DNA from: UBA4923 sp964486135
GTDB taxonomy: Bacteria > Bacillota > Clostridia > Saccharofermentanales > DTU023
Direction: 5' to 3'
Assembly (NCBI GenBank): GCA_964486135.1
Contig: CAZAKT010000016.1
Span: 1-40,276 of the forward strand
Length of the DNA stretch: 40,276 bases
Position numbers and translations under genes: made by a program. Within the stretch, counting starts at the first letter, position 1; each line of letters opens with the position of its first letter. Below are positions 7,826-16,157 of this stretch, piece after piece. The notes beneath the pieces are model-generated. The model searched no databases. It was not told the origin of the DNA and worked only from the letters and a program-made list of their open reading frames with translations.

Positions 7826-8539
7826 ATGGGGTCAGGAAAAGCAATTCACGCAAAAGCCATCCGGGCGGCTTTCCCGATTACCCTGCCGGTCCTGGCCGGT
7901 TTCTGGTTTGTGGGGCTGGCCTACGGTCTTTATATGCAGTTGGCTGGATTCAGTTTCTGGTACCCCCTCCTCATGAGCCTGACTGTTTATGGAGGATCCC
8001 TTCAATTTGTTTTGGTCCCTCTCCTGCTCAGTCCCTATGCGCCGCTTGAGGCCTTCCTGCTGGCACTCCTGATACAGGCCAGGCATATATTCTATGGGAT
8101 CTCCATGCTGGACAAGTACAAGGGACTGGGTTGGAAGCGCTTCTTTCTCATCTTCGGTTTATGTGATGAAAGCTTCTCCGTAAACTATGCCGCGACAGTG
8201 CCTGAGGGTGTTGACCGCGGTTGGTTCTACTTTTACGTCAGTGTCCTCAACCATCTTTATTGGATCCTGGCCTCCACGATCGGGGCCTTGGCCGGTGGCT
8301 TGCTGGACTTTGAAAGCAAGGGCCTGGAATTTGTCCTGACCGCCCTGTTCGTGGTTATCTTATTGGACCAATGGTGGAAAGAAAGGAGGCATTTCAATAT
8401 TTTTATAGGCTTTCTTGCCTCCCTGTCCTGCCTTCTCATCTTTGGACCGGAGGCCTTCCTCCTGCCCGCCCTGCTCTCGATCTTTATTCTTCTGTTGGTC
8501 TTTCGTCCTTTTCTCGAGAAGGAGGGTGATCAAGCGTGA
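7826..8539 (+). CDS. azlC: Branched-chain amino acid exporter, large subunit AzlC
   Basis: Together with AzlD it exports branched-chain amino acids and analogues such as azaleucine. The 237-residue protein is an AzlC/YgaZ-family membrane protein with about seven or eight hydrophobic segments. Typical family features are the N-terminal FPITLPVLAGFWFVGLAYG, SLTVYGGSLQFV, and QARHIFYGISM followed by the DESFS motif. ATG at 7826 has GGGGGAGG five bases upstream. The frame is open from a TTG at 7808, but that lies before the ribosome site. It overlaps azlD by 4 bases (GTGA). The pair sits between a terminator and the convergent metal regulator, so it is probably its own operon. No clear promoter was found in the short space upstream. 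Confidence 0.93.
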   Translation: MGSGKAIHAKAIRAAFPITLPVLAGFWFVGLAYGLYMQLAGFSFWYPLLMSLTVYGGSLQFVLVPLLLSPYAPLEAFLLALLIQARHIFYGISMLDKYKGLGWKRFFLIFGLCDESFSVNYAATVPEGVDRGWFYFYVSVLNHLYWILASTIGALAGGLLDFESKGLEFVLTALFVVILLDQWWKERRHFNIFIGFLASLSCLLIFGPEAFLLPALLSIFILLLVFRPFLEKEGDQA

Positions 8540-8862
8540 CTTTACCGCAAAGAATTGTCACCATCGGTCTGGCCGCTTTGGCGACTATGACCACCCGTTT
8601 CCTGCCCTTCCTGGCCATCTCGGAAAAAAGGCCGACGCCGGCCTGGGTCAAGTACCTGGGCAGGGCCCTGCCTCCTGCCTCTTTTGCCATGTTGGTCGTC
8701 TACAGTCTCAGACAGACGGAAATAAGGACCGGCAGTCAGGGATTGCCTGAAATCCTGGCTATCCTGGTCACAGGGGCCCTTTACTTTTGGAGAAAAAAAA
8801 TGATCCTGCCCGTGGCGGGCGGGACCCTGACCTATATGCTCCTGGTTCAGTTTGTCTTCTGA
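8536..8862 (+). CDS. azlD: Branched-chain amino acid exporter, small subunit AzlD
   Basis: A 108-residue integral membrane protein with three or four hydrophobic segments, matching the small AzlD/YgaH partner by size, position and the N-terminal region TRFLPF...RALPPASFAMLVVY. It starts with GTG overlapping the azlC stop, so the two subunits are translationally coupled. The gene ends 43 bases before the end of the convergent DtxR-family gene. No hairpin terminator is obvious there. Confidence 0.9.
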   Translation: MTLPQRIVTIGLAALATMTTRFLPFLAISEKRPTPAWVKYLGRALPPASFAMLVVYSLRQTEIRTGSQGLPEILAILVTGALYFWRKKMILPVAGGTLTYMLLVQFVF

Positions 8863-8905
8863 GGGCCAGGTCCCCCAGTGAGGAGGCCGCCCGGGAGCAG
8901 GGTGA

Positions 8906-9277
8906 CTATTTGATATTTTTCTCGCAATAGTCCCGGATTCTTGAAAAAGTTTCCTCGCTGATCACATGTTCAACCTTACAGGCGTCAGCCGCCGCCGTTT
9001 CCTTGTCGACACCCAGCTTGATCAGGAGGTCGGTCAGGTAGATGTGGCGTTCATAGACGCTTTCAGCGATTGAGCGCCCTTTTGATGTGAGGGAGATATG
9101 GCCTGCCCTGGAAATTTCAACCAGGCCTTTTTCCTTCAACTGCCTCATCATGACACTGATGGTCGGTTTGGAAAAATCCATGGCCTGGGCGACATCAACT
9201 GAGCGAACCGGTTCCTCTTTTTCCATAAGAATCAGGATTGTCTCCAGGTAATTCTCGATTGTTTCCCCGACCTGCAC
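8906..9277 (-). CDS. DtxR/MntR-family metal-dependent repressor, iron-type site
   Basis: A 123-residue metalloregulator, probably the Fe(II)-dependent repressor of the divergent feo operon. An N-terminal winged helix (about 1-70, with VAQAMDFSKPTISVMMRQL as recognition helix) is followed by a helical dimerisation domain. Predicted metal ligands are E12, H78 (ERH), C100, E103 and H104 in CKVEHV. A cysteine at this point is typical of iron-responsive DtxR/IdeR, while MntR has glutamate. N9 occupies the place of MntR Asp8 or DtxR Met10. There is no SH3-like C-terminal domain. The chosen start is a GTG with GGGGAGG seven bases upstream. Longer frames from 9319 or 9352 lack a ribosome site and extend past the usual N-terminus. 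Confidence 0.88.
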   Translation of the reverse strand: MQVGETIENYLETILILMEKEEPVRSVDVAQAMDFSKPTISVMMRQLKEKGLVEISRAGHISLTSKGRSIAESVYERHIYLTDLLIKLGVDKETAAADACKVEHVISEETFSRIRDYCEKNIK

Positions 9278-9342
9278 CTTTAAACCTCCCCGTATCAGAC
9301 CTTCTATCGTATTTAACATAGCAGAGAGGGAAATTGAAAGCA

Positions 9343-9369
9343 ATTTTAGCAAGCTTCACAGACTGACAA
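9343..9369 (-). promoter_or_regulatory. Possible promoter of the DtxR-family gene
   Basis: On the minus strand TTGTCA (9364-9369) and TAAAAT (9343-9348) are each one base from consensus, with a 15-base spacer. The -35 ends 10 bases from the nearer GTTAG-N6-CTAAC box, so a regulator bound there could also affect its own gene. Confidence 0.4.
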
Positions 9370-9378
9370 AAAGTCAAA

Positions 9379-9415
9379 GTTAGGATAAACTAACTTAATG
9401 TTAGTTATAGCTAAC
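9379..9415. promoter_or_regulatory. Twin palindromic operators between dtxR-like gene and feoA
   Basis: Two boxes of identical form GTTAG-N6-CTAAC lie at 9379-9394 and 9400-9415, with centres 21 bases apart, two helical turns. The facing half sites also form a third palindrome, ACTAAC-N5-GTTAGT, across the gap. DtxR/IdeR operators are built from TTAG/CTAA half sites, usually bound by two dimers, so this fits the neighbouring regulator. The boxes lie between the two divergent genes and about 50 bases before the feoA start. Confidence 0.8.
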
Positions 9416-9462
9416 TCACTTTGCGGCAAAGATCATTCGGATATAAAGAGGAAATGACAAAA

Positions 9463-9708
9463 ATGAAAGAAAGATTGACCGGATTGACCAAGGGCCAAGA
9501 GGGCAGGATCGAAGGCATCCAGGCGGGCAGGCGGGCGACCAAGAGACTTTACGAAATGGGTTTCCATACCGGGGCCCGGGTCCGGATCGCCAAGAATGAT
9601 GCCGGCCCTGTCATTGTGAGTTTCAGAGGCAACAAAATTGCCCTGGGTCGGGGACTGGCCTCGAAAATCGAGGTGTCCAGGATCGGAGCGGAAGCCGAAG
9701 GCTGGTAA
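9463..9708 (+). CDS. feoA: Ferrous iron transport accessory protein FeoA
   Basis: A small cytoplasmic SH3-like protein of 81 aa that supports FeoB in Fe(II) uptake. The family pattern is visible: LTGLTKGQEGRIEGIQAG, RLYEMGFHTGARVRIAKNDAGPVIVSFRGNKIALGRGLASKIEV. Start choice is uncertain. GAGGA (9448-9452) is only one or two bases before the ATG at 9454 but about 10 before the ATG at 9463, so I use the latter; the difference is three residues. The frame extends back to a TTG at 9421, which overlaps the operator region. It is the first gene of feoABC and sits directly downstream of the twin palindromes. Confidence 0.93.
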   Translation: MKERLTGLTKGQEGRIEGIQAGRRATKRLYEMGFHTGARVRIAKNDAGPVIVSFRGNKIALGRGLASKIEVSRIGAEAEGW

Positions 9709-9760
9709 AGCCTATTAGATCACGTGTCAACTTTGGAAGATTAAGCAGGATTTCAATCAT

Positions 9761-11782
9761 ATGGAAAAAGAAAAGCGCATCGCCCTGGTCGGCAATCCCA
9801 ACAGCGGCAAGACCACCTTATTCAATCGCCTGACGGGGGCAACACAGCATGTAGGGAACTGGCCGGGGGTAACCGTTGAGAAAAAGGAGGGTAGCCTCCA
9901 ATATGAGGGTGAATTTTACCAGGTGATTGACCTGCCCGGTATTTACAGCCTGGGAGCTTTTTCCGAAGATGAGATCGTGGCCAGGGACTACATATTGACT
10001 GGCGACGCGGATATCATCATCAATGTAATTGAAGCCAGCAATATCGAACGGGGTCTTTATCTGACGACTCAGTTGCTGGAGATGGATAAAAAACTGGTCA
10101 TCGCCCTCAATATGGCGGATGAGGCAGAAAAAAAGAAAATCGAGTTTGACCTTGATAAGCTGGCGGAGCTGACGGGCGCCCCTGTTATCAAGACGGTTGC
10201 CCACCGGGGCGAGGGCAGGGATGCCTTGCTTCGGGCTGTTGATGAACAAATGGAAGGGCAGAAAAGATCCAGCTCCCCCCTGGTCTACAATTCCACGGTG
10301 GCCCATCATATTGATCATATGGAGGAGTTGCTGGAAGGGGAGGCCCTGCCCTATCCCATCCGGTGGACAGCCATCAAGTTGGTAGAGGGTGATAGCTTCC
10401 TCCTGGACAAGCTCAAGAAACTGCCCTTGAAGGAGTCTGTTCTTGAGGCTATTGAAATCTTTTACAAATTTCACAGCAGCGATCTCTTCGAGCTGGAGAT
10501 TGTGGATTCCCGTTATGCCTTCGCCCACGGCTTGGCCGAGAAGACGGTCCTTCGGCCAGAAGAGGAGGCGGTTACGCTGACGGACAGGATCGATCGGCTG
10601 GTCACCCATAAATACCTGGGAATTCCGCTGTTCGCGGTCATAATGCTGGCTGTCTTCCAGCTGACCTTTGTTGTCGGTGAGGGACTTCTGGGAGGCTGGG
10701 CCGCTGAACTTGTGGACGGGCTGGGCGGGCTTTTCGAAAAGCTCCTCCTCTCGCTCAATTCGCCCGGCTGGCTGGTCGCCTTCCTGATCGATGGAGTCGT
10801 CAATGGGGTCGGCGCCGTCCTTGAATTTGTCCCCCTCATCACCGTCCTTTACCTGCTTCTTGGCCTCCTGGAGGACAGTGGCTACATGGCCCGGGCCGCC
10901 TATGTCTGGGACGATCTAATGCGGAAATTCGGACTTCAGGGCAGATCCTTCATATCCATGATCATCGGCTTTGGTTGCAATGTGCCGGGTATCATGTCAG
11001 CCCGGACGCTGGACAGCAGGAAGGACCGCATGATTACCATGCTGATCGCGCCCTTCATGTCCTGTGGCGCCAAGCTTCCCATTTATTCCATCTTCATCGC
11101 GGCCTTCTTTCCCAGGCAGGGAGGCTTGATCCTCTTCAGTCTTTACGCCCTGGGTATCCTGGTGGCCCTCATCCTGGCCAAGCTATTCAATAAGACCCTC
11201 TTCAAGGGAGAATCCTCCTTTTTCATTATGGAGTTGCCCCCCTATCGGATTCCTACCGGCCGCAATGTACTCCGCAATATGTGGAATAACCTGTCGGGCT
11301 TTGTAAAGAAGGCGGGAACCATCATTTTCCTGGTTGTCACCCTTATGTGGGTCCTGGCCGTACTCCCGGCCTCGGCCGAACCCTACAGCCAGGATAGCCT
11401 GCTCGGCAGGATCGGAAGCTTTTTGGTCCCCCTCTTCAACCTGGCGGGTTTTGGCACCTGGCAGGAGGCGGTGGCTCTCTTTGCCGGTATTCCCGCCAAG
11501 GAGGCGGTCGTCGGGACCTTGGGGATGCTCTATGCCGGCCAGTATATGGAAGAGGGGCAGCTACTGGTCGATGCCATCCGTCAGAATTTCACCCAACTGA
11601 CCGCCCTGGCCTACATGGTCATGGTCCTGCTCTATACGCCTTGTGCCGCGACCTTGGGTATCGTGGGCAAGGAAACCAAGTCCATCCGCTGGCCGCTCTT
11701 TATGGCTCTCTACACCTTTGCTATCGGTTGGTTTGCCGCCGTCCTGATTTTCCAGGTCGGGAGCCTGTTGGGATTCAGCTAA
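9761..11782 (+). CDS. feoB: Ferrous iron transporter FeoB
   Basis: The membrane permease for Fe(II), 673 aa, normal for the family. The N-terminal G domain has GNPNSGKT (11-18, G1), the G3 motif DLPGIYSL and the G4-like motif NMAD. It is followed by a GDI-like helical linker and a C-terminal membrane domain from about residue 285 with two Gate repeats, including GFGCNVPGIMSARTL and FAGIPAKEAVVGTLGML. The conserved cysteines in the Gate regions (GCNVP, MSCGAKLP, TPCAATLG) are present. The gene follows feoA and ends 10 bases before feoC. Transcription is presumably iron-repressed through the twin operators upstream of feoA. Confidence 0.97.
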   Translation: MEKEKRIALVGNPNSGKTTLFNRLTGATQHVGNWPGVTVEKKEGSLQYEGEFYQVIDLPGIYSLGAFSEDEIVARDYILTGDADIIINVIEASNIERGLYLTTQLLEMDKKLVIALNMADEAEKKKIEFDLDKLAELTGAPVIKTVAHRGEGRDALLRAVDEQMEGQKRSSSPLVYNSTVAHHIDHMEELLEGEALPYPIRWTAIKLVEGDSFLLDKLKKLPLKESVLEAIEIFYKFHSSDLFELEIVDSRYAFAHGLAEKTVLRPEEEAVTLTDRIDRLVTHKYLGIPLFAVIMLAVFQLTFVVGEGLLGGWAAELVDGLGGLFEKLLLSLNSPGWLVAFLIDGVVNGVGAVLEFVPLITVLYLLLGLLEDSGYMARAAYVWDDLMRKFGLQGRSFISMIIGFGCNVPGIMSARTLDSRKDRMITMLIAPFMSCGAKLPIYSIFIAAFFPRQGGLILFSLYALGILVALILAKLFNKTLFKGESSFFIMELPPYRIPTGRNVLRNMWNNLSGFVKKAGTIIFLVVTLMWVLAVLPASAEPYSQDSLLGRIGSFLVPLFNLAGFGTWQEAVALFAGIPAKEAVVGTLGMLYAGQYMEEGQLLVDAIRQNFTQLTALAYMVMVLLYTPCAATLGIVGKETKSIRWPLFMALYTFAIGWFAAVLIFQVGSLLGFS

Positions 11783-11792
11783 AGGAGGCCCT

Positions 11793-12071
11793 ATGTTAAA
11801 AGAAATCCTGGCCGCGATAGCGAGTGACAAGCGGCTTTCCAGACGTAAGCTGGCGGCGGAATCCGGTATTACGGAACCCGTACTGGACCAGGCGATCCGG
11901 CAATTGATACGGATGGGTTACCTTGCCGACGAAGAACTGGAGACCGGCTGTGCCGCCAGCTGTTTCAGTTGCCCCATGGCAGCCCGCTGTGGTTCTTCGC
12001 TCTTGACCAGCTATCAGATCACGGAAAAGGGACGCCAGCTTCTGGCGGAAATCGGCCAGGACACTGAATAA
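11793..12071 (+). CDS. feoC: FeoC-like winged-helix protein with Fe-S type cysteines
   Basis: A 92-residue protein placed directly after feoB with AAAGGAGG seven bases before its ATG. The N-terminal half is a winged helix (SRRKLAAESGITEPVLDQAIRQLIRMGYL). It is followed by four cysteines, C53, C57, C60 and C66 (Cx3Cx2Cx5C), and a final TSYQITEKGRQLL strand-helix wing. FeoC proteins of enterobacteria have a similar fold with a cysteine-rich wing that can hold an Fe-S cluster and influence FeoB stability. The position and cysteines support that assignment here, but sequence divergence is high, so the exact function is inferred. Confidence 0.8.
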   Translation: MLKEILAAIASDKRLSRRKLAAESGITEPVLDQAIRQLIRMGYLADEELETGCAASCFSCPMAARCGSSLLTSYQITEKGRQLLAEIGQDTE

Positions 12072-12074
12072 AAG

Positions 12075-12097
12075 ACCGGCCGGAGGGCCTTGCCGGT
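12075..12097 (+). other. Hairpin after feoC
   Basis: ACCGGC (12075-12080) and GCCGGT (12092-12097) form a 6-bp stem with an 11-base loop. No T-run follows on the plus strand, so it is not a classical terminator, although it might stabilise the feo transcript end. A T-rich stretch follows only on the minus strand. Confidence 0.3.
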
Positions 12098-12109
12098 AAA
12101 AGCCGCTCA

Positions 12110-12137
12110 TTGACATGTATCCCCAATCCAGTAAACT
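12110..12137 (+). promoter_or_regulatory. Promoter of the threonine operon
   Basis: TTGACA (12110-12115), a 16-base spacer and TAAACT (12132-12137) lie 45 bases before the aspartokinase start. The same TTGACA/TAAACT pair precedes the tRNA gene near the right edge. An inverted repeat, ATACGC (12146-12151) with GCGTAT (12167-12172), follows in the short leader. No T-box or long attenuator leader fits into this space. Confidence 0.6.
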
Positions 12138-12182
12138 GTGAGACAATACGCTTTACTCAATAATATGCGTATAGGGTGAATG

Positions 12183-13577
12183 ATGATGAGCAATTTGATC
12201 GTGGTGAAATTCGGGGGAAGCTCTTGCGCCAACAGCCTCCAATTCCAAAAAGTTAAAGAAATCGTCGAGGCGGATAAAAGGCGTCGGGTTGTCGTGGTTT
12301 CTGCACCAGGCAAGCACCCCGGGGATAATTTCAAGATCACGGACACGCTTTACCTTTGCTACCAGCTCTCCCGGGAGCAGCTTGACACCACTGAGATATT
12401 TGAACAGATCGCCGATAGATACCGGAAGATCCAGGCTGAATTAGACTTGAATCTGCCCTTGGAAGAAGAGCTGGACAAGATCAGCGGGGCCCTGGCAACC
12501 GGGGCGGATGAGGCCTATGTCGTGAGCCGGGGTGAGTACCTCAATGCCCTCCTGATGGCAGCCTACCTGGGTTATGAATTTCTGGACGCCTGGGATCTGA
12601 TCCGCTTTGATTCCGACAGGAAGTATGATGGGAAGGCGACGACCAAGTTGCTGGCAAGTCTGGCTCTGGAGAAGCTGGACAAGGGGCGGGGAATTGTCGT
12701 TCCCGGTTTTTATGGGGCGACGGCCCAGGGGGAGATTGTCACCTTTCCCCGTGGAGGGTCTGACATCACAGGCGCCATTCTGGCCGCTGCCTTGAAGGCC
12801 GACCTTTACGAAAATTGGACAGACGTGGCTGGCTATATGGCGGCCGACCCCAAGCTGGTGGACGATCCCCTGCCGATAGAGTCCCTCAGCTACAGCGAAT
12901 TGCGTGAGCTGAGCTATTCGGATTCCCAGGTCATCCAGGGCGATGCCATCGCGGCGACAAGGGAGGCGGGGATCCCCCTCCATATCAAGAACACCAACTT
13001 TCCCGAAGAAGCGGGAACCATTATCCGTGTCGGCCAGTCCTCCAAGACCCAACTGGTGACGGGGATCGCCGGGCAAAAGGACTTCACGGTCATCCATTTG
13101 GACAAATACGGCAAAAACCAGGAATACGGCTTCATGCGGAAGATCTGTACTATCTTTGAAGCCCATAAGATTACCATCCACCACATGCCCACCTCCCAGG
13201 ACACCATATCCGTCATCTTCCAAATCGATGACAGCCAGGAGCTCAAACAGATGGTCGAGCAGATAAACCTTTACTGCAAGCCCGACCAGATCACTTACGA
13301 GACCAGCCTGGCCCTCATTACCGTAGTCGGGGAGAACATGGCCTACAAGCCCGGAATCGCGGGGATGGTCTTCAGTGCCCTGGGCAGGGCAGGGGTGAAC
13401 ATCCGGATGATTACCCAGGGGGCCAGTGAGAACAATATTATCGTGGGGATTGAGAACCATCAGTATAAGCTGGCGGTTCAAACCCTTTATGAGCGCTTCT
13501 TTTCGGACGATGAATCAGATCAGGACAAAGTGGTCCCTTCACCAAAGAGGGATCTGGAAATAGCCAGGGAGGCCTGA
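12183..13577 (+). CDS. lysC: Aspartokinase, monofunctional with ACT domains
   Basis: Phosphorylates aspartate to aspartyl-4-phosphate, the first step towards threonine, lysine and methionine. The kinase domain begins with VVKFGGSS close to the N-terminus and includes FPRGGSDITGAILAAAL and the DPK region (YMAADPKLV). From about residue 300 two ACT-type segments follow (VIHLDKYGKNQEYGFMRKICTIFEAHKI and ITVVGENMAYKPGIAGMVFSALGRAGVNIRMITQGASENN), the usual site of feedback inhibition. About 464 aa, similar to B. subtilis YclM-type enzymes. Three consecutive ATGs (12180, 12183, 12186) follow AGGG; the middle one has the best spacing. It is the first gene of lysC-hom-thrC-thrB, so it probably serves threonine. 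Aspartate-semialdehyde dehydrogenase is not in the window. Confidence 0.95.
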   Translation: MMSNLIVVKFGGSSCANSLQFQKVKEIVEADKRRRVVVVSAPGKHPGDNFKITDTLYLCYQLSREQLDTTEIFEQIADRYRKIQAELDLNLPLEEELDKISGALATGADEAYVVSRGEYLNALLMAAYLGYEFLDAWDLIRFDSDRKYDGKATTKLLASLALEKLDKGRGIVVPGFYGATAQGEIVTFPRGGSDITGAILAAALKADLYENWTDVAGYMAADPKLVDDPLPIESLSYSELRELSYSDSQVIQGDAIAATREAGIPLHIKNTNFPEEAGTIIRVGQSSKTQLVTGIAGQKDFTVIHLDKYGKNQEYGFMRKICTIFEAHKITIHHMPTSQDTISVIFQIDDSQELKQMVEQINLYCKPDQITYETSLALITVVGENMAYKPGIAGMVFSALGRAGVNIRMITQGASENNIIVGIENHQYKLAVQTLYERFFSDDESDQDKVVPSPKRDLEIAREA

Positions 13578-13580
13578 TTG

Positions 13581-14702
13581 ATGGAGATAGCGATTTTAGG
13601 ATTTGGGACAGTCGGCCAAGGGGTCTACCAGCTTCTGGAAAAAAACAGGGCCGCTTTCGAAGCGCGGCTGGACGAGGGGATCCAGGTCAAAAAAATCCTT
13701 GTCCGGGATCTGGGCAAAAAACGGATCCCTCTCTGTGACAAGCTGCCCTTGACGGATTCCTTTGATGAAATCCTGCAGGATGATTCGATCGCGGCCGTCT
13801 TTGAGGTCATGAGCGACGGGCAAAAGGGCCTGACCTATAACCGTCTTCTGCTGGAAAAAGGCAAGGCAGTGGTCAGTGCCAACAAGGCGGCCATCGCCTC
13901 GGGCTTTTTTGAGTTGCAGGAGGCCGCCCGTCTGACCGGCTCCCATTTCCGTTTTGAGGCAGCCGTGGCAGGCGGTATCCCCCTGATCGATCCCTTGAGC
14001 AAGATCAGGGAGCTCAATATCATCGCCTCACTTGCTGGCATCCTGAACGCAACCACCAATTACATGCTGACGGAACTTGGCAAGGGAAGGGAAGCGGAAG
14101 TGGTCAGGGCGGAAGCCAGGGATTTGGGTGTCCTGGAAGAAGACCCAACCGATGACCTGGAGGGCTATGATGCCAGAAGGAAAATTGCCATTCTGGCCTC
14201 TATGATCCTTGAGCAGAAGATCCGGGAGCATACTATTCCGACCGTCGGGATCAGCAGGCTCTCCGCAGAGGATTTTGCCTGGGCCAGGGATGGCGGCCGG
14301 AAGCTCAAGCTGATTGCCTCCCTGGTCCAGGAAACTTCCTGCTATAGCCTGTCTGTCCTACCGACAGCCCTTGAAAAAAACAATTCACTGGCCTGGACCG
14401 ACGGCCTCTTGAATCAGGTCCAGCTCCAGGGTGATGTGGTGGGGCAACTGGCCTTCTCCGGCTTGGGCGGGGGGATGTATTCGACGGCGCATGCCCTTTG
14501 GGCGGACTTTTTTGATGTATGGCGCTCGTCACCCCTCTTCTATTTCGAAGGGGACAGGCCCAAAGAGGATCTTTCCAGGGAAAGGGAGGCGGAGTTTTAT
14601 CTCCGTAGCCCGGTGGAGAACAGGGGACGTGAGGCCCGGCTTCCGGTCGGAGAAGCCCTGGATTTCTATGACCGGGGTTACGTCATCATAGAGAAATCAT
14701 AA
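13581..14702 (+). CDS. hom: Homoserine dehydrogenase without an obvious ACT domain
   Basis: Reduces aspartate semialdehyde to homoserine with NAD(P)H. The N-terminal Rossmann motif GFGTVGQG is at residues 7-14. Catalytic-region signatures follow: VVSANKAAIA, FEAAVAGGIPLI, LNATTNYML, and the EEDPTDDLEGYDARRKIAILA region characteristic of the enzyme. At about 373 aa it is shorter than the roughly 430-aa Bacillus type, and no recognisable ACT domain follows the catalytic part. The last about 60 residues are unlike ACT. This suggests feedback control rests mainly on aspartokinase. The ATG at 13581 has GGGAGG about 9 bases upstream, inside the end of lysC. A TTG at 13578 is the other possible start. 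Confidence 0.95.
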   Translation: MEIAILGFGTVGQGVYQLLEKNRAAFEARLDEGIQVKKILVRDLGKKRIPLCDKLPLTDSFDEILQDDSIAAVFEVMSDGQKGLTYNRLLLEKGKAVVSANKAAIASGFFELQEAARLTGSHFRFEAAVAGGIPLIDPLSKIRELNIIASLAGILNATTNYMLTELGKGREAEVVRAEARDLGVLEEDPTDDLEGYDARRKIAILASMILEQKIREHTIPTVGISRLSAEDFAWARDGGRKLKLIASLVQETSCYSLSVLPTALEKNNSLAWTDGLLNQVQLQGDVVGQLAFSGLGGGMYSTAHALWADFFDVWRSSPLFYFEGDRPKEDLSREREAEFYLRSPVENRGREARLPVGEALDFYDRGYVIIEKS

Positions 14703-14705
14703 ACA

Positions 14706-16157
14706 ATGCTATACGTCAGCACACGCTCAAAAGCTTTCAAGGTTACGGCCTCCGAGGCCATCCTTGCCGGCCTGGCGCCGGACGGGGGCCTTTTCGTGCC
14801 GGAGACCCTGCCCTCAGTTGATTTCAGTTCCTGGTGTGAAGACAGCTACGAGGGCTTGGCGGAAAGACTTTTTTCCCTCTTTCTCAGCGATTATTCGCCG
14901 CAAGCCATCCGGAAGATACTTGAGAAAAGCTACGGTGGAAACTTTGATGATCCCAGGATTGCGCCCGTCCACCGGCTTGATGAGGAGACGGCCGTCTTGG
15001 AACTCTGGCATGGTCCGACCTTGGCTTTCAAGGACCTGGCCCTCCAATGCCTGCCCCAGCTCTTTACCGAAGCCAGGAGGATTCAGGGGGTCAGAGACCG
15101 TTTCCTGATCCTGACCGCCACATCAGGTGATACGGGCAAAGCGGCCATGACAGGTTTTTCCGGGGTGGAGGATAGCTGGGTCGCTGTCTTTTATCCCCAC
15201 GAAGGCGTGAGTGCCCTGCAGGAAAGGCAGATGCTCACCAACAAGGAAGCCAACGTAAGGGCCTTCGCCCTGGAGGGGACTTTTGACGATTGTCAGCGCC
15301 AGGTCAAGGACCTTATGCAGGACCAGGGATTCGGGAAGGGCCTGGCAGATCGGTCCATCCGTTTGACCTCGGCCAACTCCATCAATATTGGCCGGCTGAT
15401 CCCTCAGATGGTCTACTATATTTACGCCTACTTCCGGACCGTTGAGAACTATGGGGATCCCCTGTCCGTGATCGTCCCGAGCGGTAATGCCGGTAATATC
15501 CTGGCCGCCCGCTATGTCAAGGGAATGGGCCTCCCCCTGGACAGGATCCATCTGGCCTCCAACAGCAACAAGGTCCTCTTTGATTTCTTGACTACCGGTG
15601 TTTGCGACAGGAGGCGTGAGCTCCTGAAAACAAGCTCACCCTCCATGGATATCCTGGTTGCAAGCAATCTGGAGCGCTACCTCCACCTGCTGACGGGTGA
15701 AGGGAAGACCATAGGCCGGCTCATGGAAGGACTGAAAAAGGAGGGCCTTTTCCAGTTCGACCCTGCCCGTCTTGACCTTGACACCAGCTGGTCGGATGAA
15801 GGACAGGTCTATAGCACCATAAGGACGGTCTATGAGGACTTCGGCTATCTGATTGACCCGCACACGGCTGTCGCGGCCCGGGGGGCTTTTTGTCAGACTT
15901 CCGGCCTTCCCCGCCTTATCGTCAGCACAGCCAGTCCCTACAAGTTCATTCCCAGTGTCCTGGCCGCCCTGGGTCAGGACTGTCCGCCTGGCATGGAGGA
16001 GCAAATCCTGCATATGCAAGGGCTTCTTGGAGGGCCTTTGCCAGAAAGCATCGGGGAAATGATGGCCAGTCAGCCCCAGGAGAGGCTCCGGCTTTCCGCT
16101 CCTCAGATGGAGGCTGCCATCCTGGCCCTGATCGGAGAGAAGGATGAAGGTATTTGA
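14706..16157 (+). CDS. thrC: Threonine synthase
   Basis: Converts O-phosphohomoserine to threonine, a PLP enzyme of the fold-type II family, 483 aa. The N-terminus YVSTRSK and GLAPDGGLFVPE are typical of the longer bacterial type. The PLP lysine is K109 in GPTLAFKDLALQ. The phosphate-binding loop appears as ATSGDTGKAA near residue 140, and VPSGNAGNILAARYVKGMGLP is the conserved glycine-asparagine loop. It begins four bases after the hom stop and its end overlaps thrB by 14 bases, so the four genes form one tightly coupled transcript. All key motifs look intact. Confidence 0.96.
   Translation: MLYVSTRSKAFKVTASEAILAGLAPDGGLFVPETLPSVDFSSWCEDSYEGLAERLFSLFLSDYSPQAIRKILEKSYGGNFDDPRIAPVHRLDEETAVLELWHGPTLAFKDLALQCLPQLFTEARRIQGVRDRFLILTATSGDTGKAAMTGFSGVEDSWVAVFYPHEGVSALQERQMLTNKEANVRAFALEGTFDDCQRQVKDLMQDQGFGKGLADRSIRLTSANSINIGRLIPQMVYYIYAYFRTVENYGDPLSVIVPSGNAGNILAARYVKGMGLPLDRIHLASNSNKVLFDFLTTGVCDRRRELLKTSSPSMDILVASNLERYLHLLTGEGKTIGRLMEGLKKEGLFQFDPARLDLDTSWSDEGQVYSTIRTVYEDFGYLIDPHTAVAARGAFCQTSGLPRLIVSTASPYKFIPSVLAALGQDCPPGMEEQILHMQGLLGGPLPESIGEMMASQPQERLRLSAPQMEAAILALIGEKDEGI

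Noticed and set aside
12441..13481. Long minus-strand open frame (346 aa) opposite aspartokinase
   Set aside because: It is a shadow of lysC: composition is Gly/His/Gln-rich without motifs, and the plus-strand reading is a certain enzyme.
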